Source: Actinomycetota bacterium
GTDB lineage: Bacteria; Actinomycetota; Actinomycetes; S36-B12
Reading direction: 5' to 3'
Length of the DNA: 6,635 nt
Assembly (NCBI GenBank): GCA_026392575.1
Contig: JAPLBU010000099.1
Span: 1 to 6,635 of the forward strand
The notes beneath the pieces are model-generated. The model had not been told where the DNA came from. It saw only the letters and a list, made by a program, of their open reading frames with translations, and ran no database searches. Each line of letters starts with the position of its first letter. The first letter of the stretch is position 1. Shown here in pieces: positions 6,065 to 6,635 of the stretch. A program made the position numbers and the translations under genes.

Positions 6065-6635
6065 CGACCCTGTCCATCGGCAAGCCGCAGATGCGCACGC
6101 GCCCGCTGTGGGGCTGGACCCTGAACGACGGTCTGGTCGTCGCTCGTCGCAACCTGATCCAGACCGTTCGCGTTCCCGAGCTGCTCTTCTTCTCGCTCGT
6201 TCAGCCGGTGATCTTCGTCCTGCTCTTCGCATACGTGTTCGGTGGTGCGATCCCGATTCCCGGTGACGACGGAGCCGACGCCTACCGGCAGTACCTGATG
6301 CCCGGCATCTTCGGGCAGACCGTCGCGTTCGCAGCGGCATCGAGCACGGTCGGCCTCGCGGAGGACCTGCACGAGGGCATCATCGATCGCTTCCGTGCGC
6401 TGCCGATGTCGCCGCCGGCCGTGCTGCTGGGCCGAACGTTCGCGGATGCCACACGGCAGATCCTCGTTCTCGTCGTGCTGAGCATCACCGGCTACATCGT
6501 CGGCTGGCGGATCGACAACGGAATCCTCAATGCCATGTGGGCATACGCGCTGCTGCTGCTGTTTGCGTACACGGTTGCGTGGATCGGTGCCTGGGTCGGG
6601 CTCTACATGCCCAATCCGGAGACGGCCAACACGGC
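6061..6635 (+). CDS. DrrB-type ABC-2 permease, 3' end cut by the window
   Basis: From the ATG at 6061 the frame stays open to the window end (191 codons). The 20-40 residue N-terminal region is cytoplasmic and amphipathic (LVVARRNLIQTVRVPE), the form seen in DrrB-like proteins. Four hydrophobic segments are visible at about 42-62, 83-100, 133-151 and 159-180. The ABC-2 loop between the second and third reads GIIDRFRALPMSPPAVLLGRTFADA (about 106-130), the family's ATPase-coupling motif. By family comparison about 60-100 residues and two more membrane segments should follow. It forms the transmembrane half of an exporter with the DrrA-type ATPase, to which it is translationally coupled by a 4-base overlap. 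Confidence 0.93.
   Translation, partial: MTTLSIGKPQMRTRPLWGWTLNDGLVVARRNLIQTVRVPELLFFSLVQPVIFVLLFAYVFGGAIPIPGDDGADAYRQYLMPGIFGQTVAFAAASSTVGLAEDLHEGIIDRFRALPMSPPAVLLGRTFADATRQILVLVVLSITGYIVGWRIDNGILNAMWAYALLLLFAYTVAWIGAWVGLYMPNPETANT

Overview
The window reads as chromosomal DNA of a high-GC actinobacterium (Actinomycetota). The evidence is strong G/C bias at third codon positions, actinobacterial-style protein families (a WHG-type TetR regulator and DrrA/DrrB-like drug ABC transporter subunits) and ATGA start/stop overlaps. The genus cannot be fixed from the sequence alone. No RNA gene, CRISPR array, insertion sequence or attachment site was seen, and no gene-free stretch exceeds about 110 bases.

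Left part (1-2624, + strand). The window opens inside an SPFH/stomatin-like membrane protein whose C-terminal half is a run of 11-residue coiled-coil repeats. After a 78-base gap comes a PAS-GGDEF-EAL gene of the c-di-GMP signalling type, broken into two reading frames. At about 1960 the frame stops matching the family and homology resumes in another frame, with roughly 16-18 residues missing, including the EAL motif itself. The GGDEF signature (SGKGF) and the second EAL metal site (SNFGTG) are also degenerate, so the gene is probably a decaying or never-catalytic c-di-GMP-domain protein.

Middle part (2572-3965, - strand). A TetR-family repressor and an AlkD-type DNA alkylation repair protein form a two-gene operon joined by a 4-base ATGA overlap. 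The end of the alkD-like gene runs 53 bases into the end of the broken EAL gene, tail to tail.

Right part (4091-6635, + strand). Divergent from tetR is an operon for an atypical short-chain dehydrogenase/NAD-dependent epimerase-like protein, a DrrA-type ABC ATPase and a DrrB-type ABC-2 permease, the last cut by the window end. The control region between the two operons holds two perfect palindromes sharing the core GAGCA-S-TGCTC. They bracket a good TTGACA-N17-TAACGT promoter, and further half-sites lie 19 bases outside each palindrome. The simplest reading is that the TetR protein represses both directions, which would put alkylated-base repair, a redox or isomerising enzyme and a drug-type exporter under one small-molecule sensor. 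That resembles a detoxification or self-protection module. The grouping and the operators are visible in the sequence; the shared function is inference.
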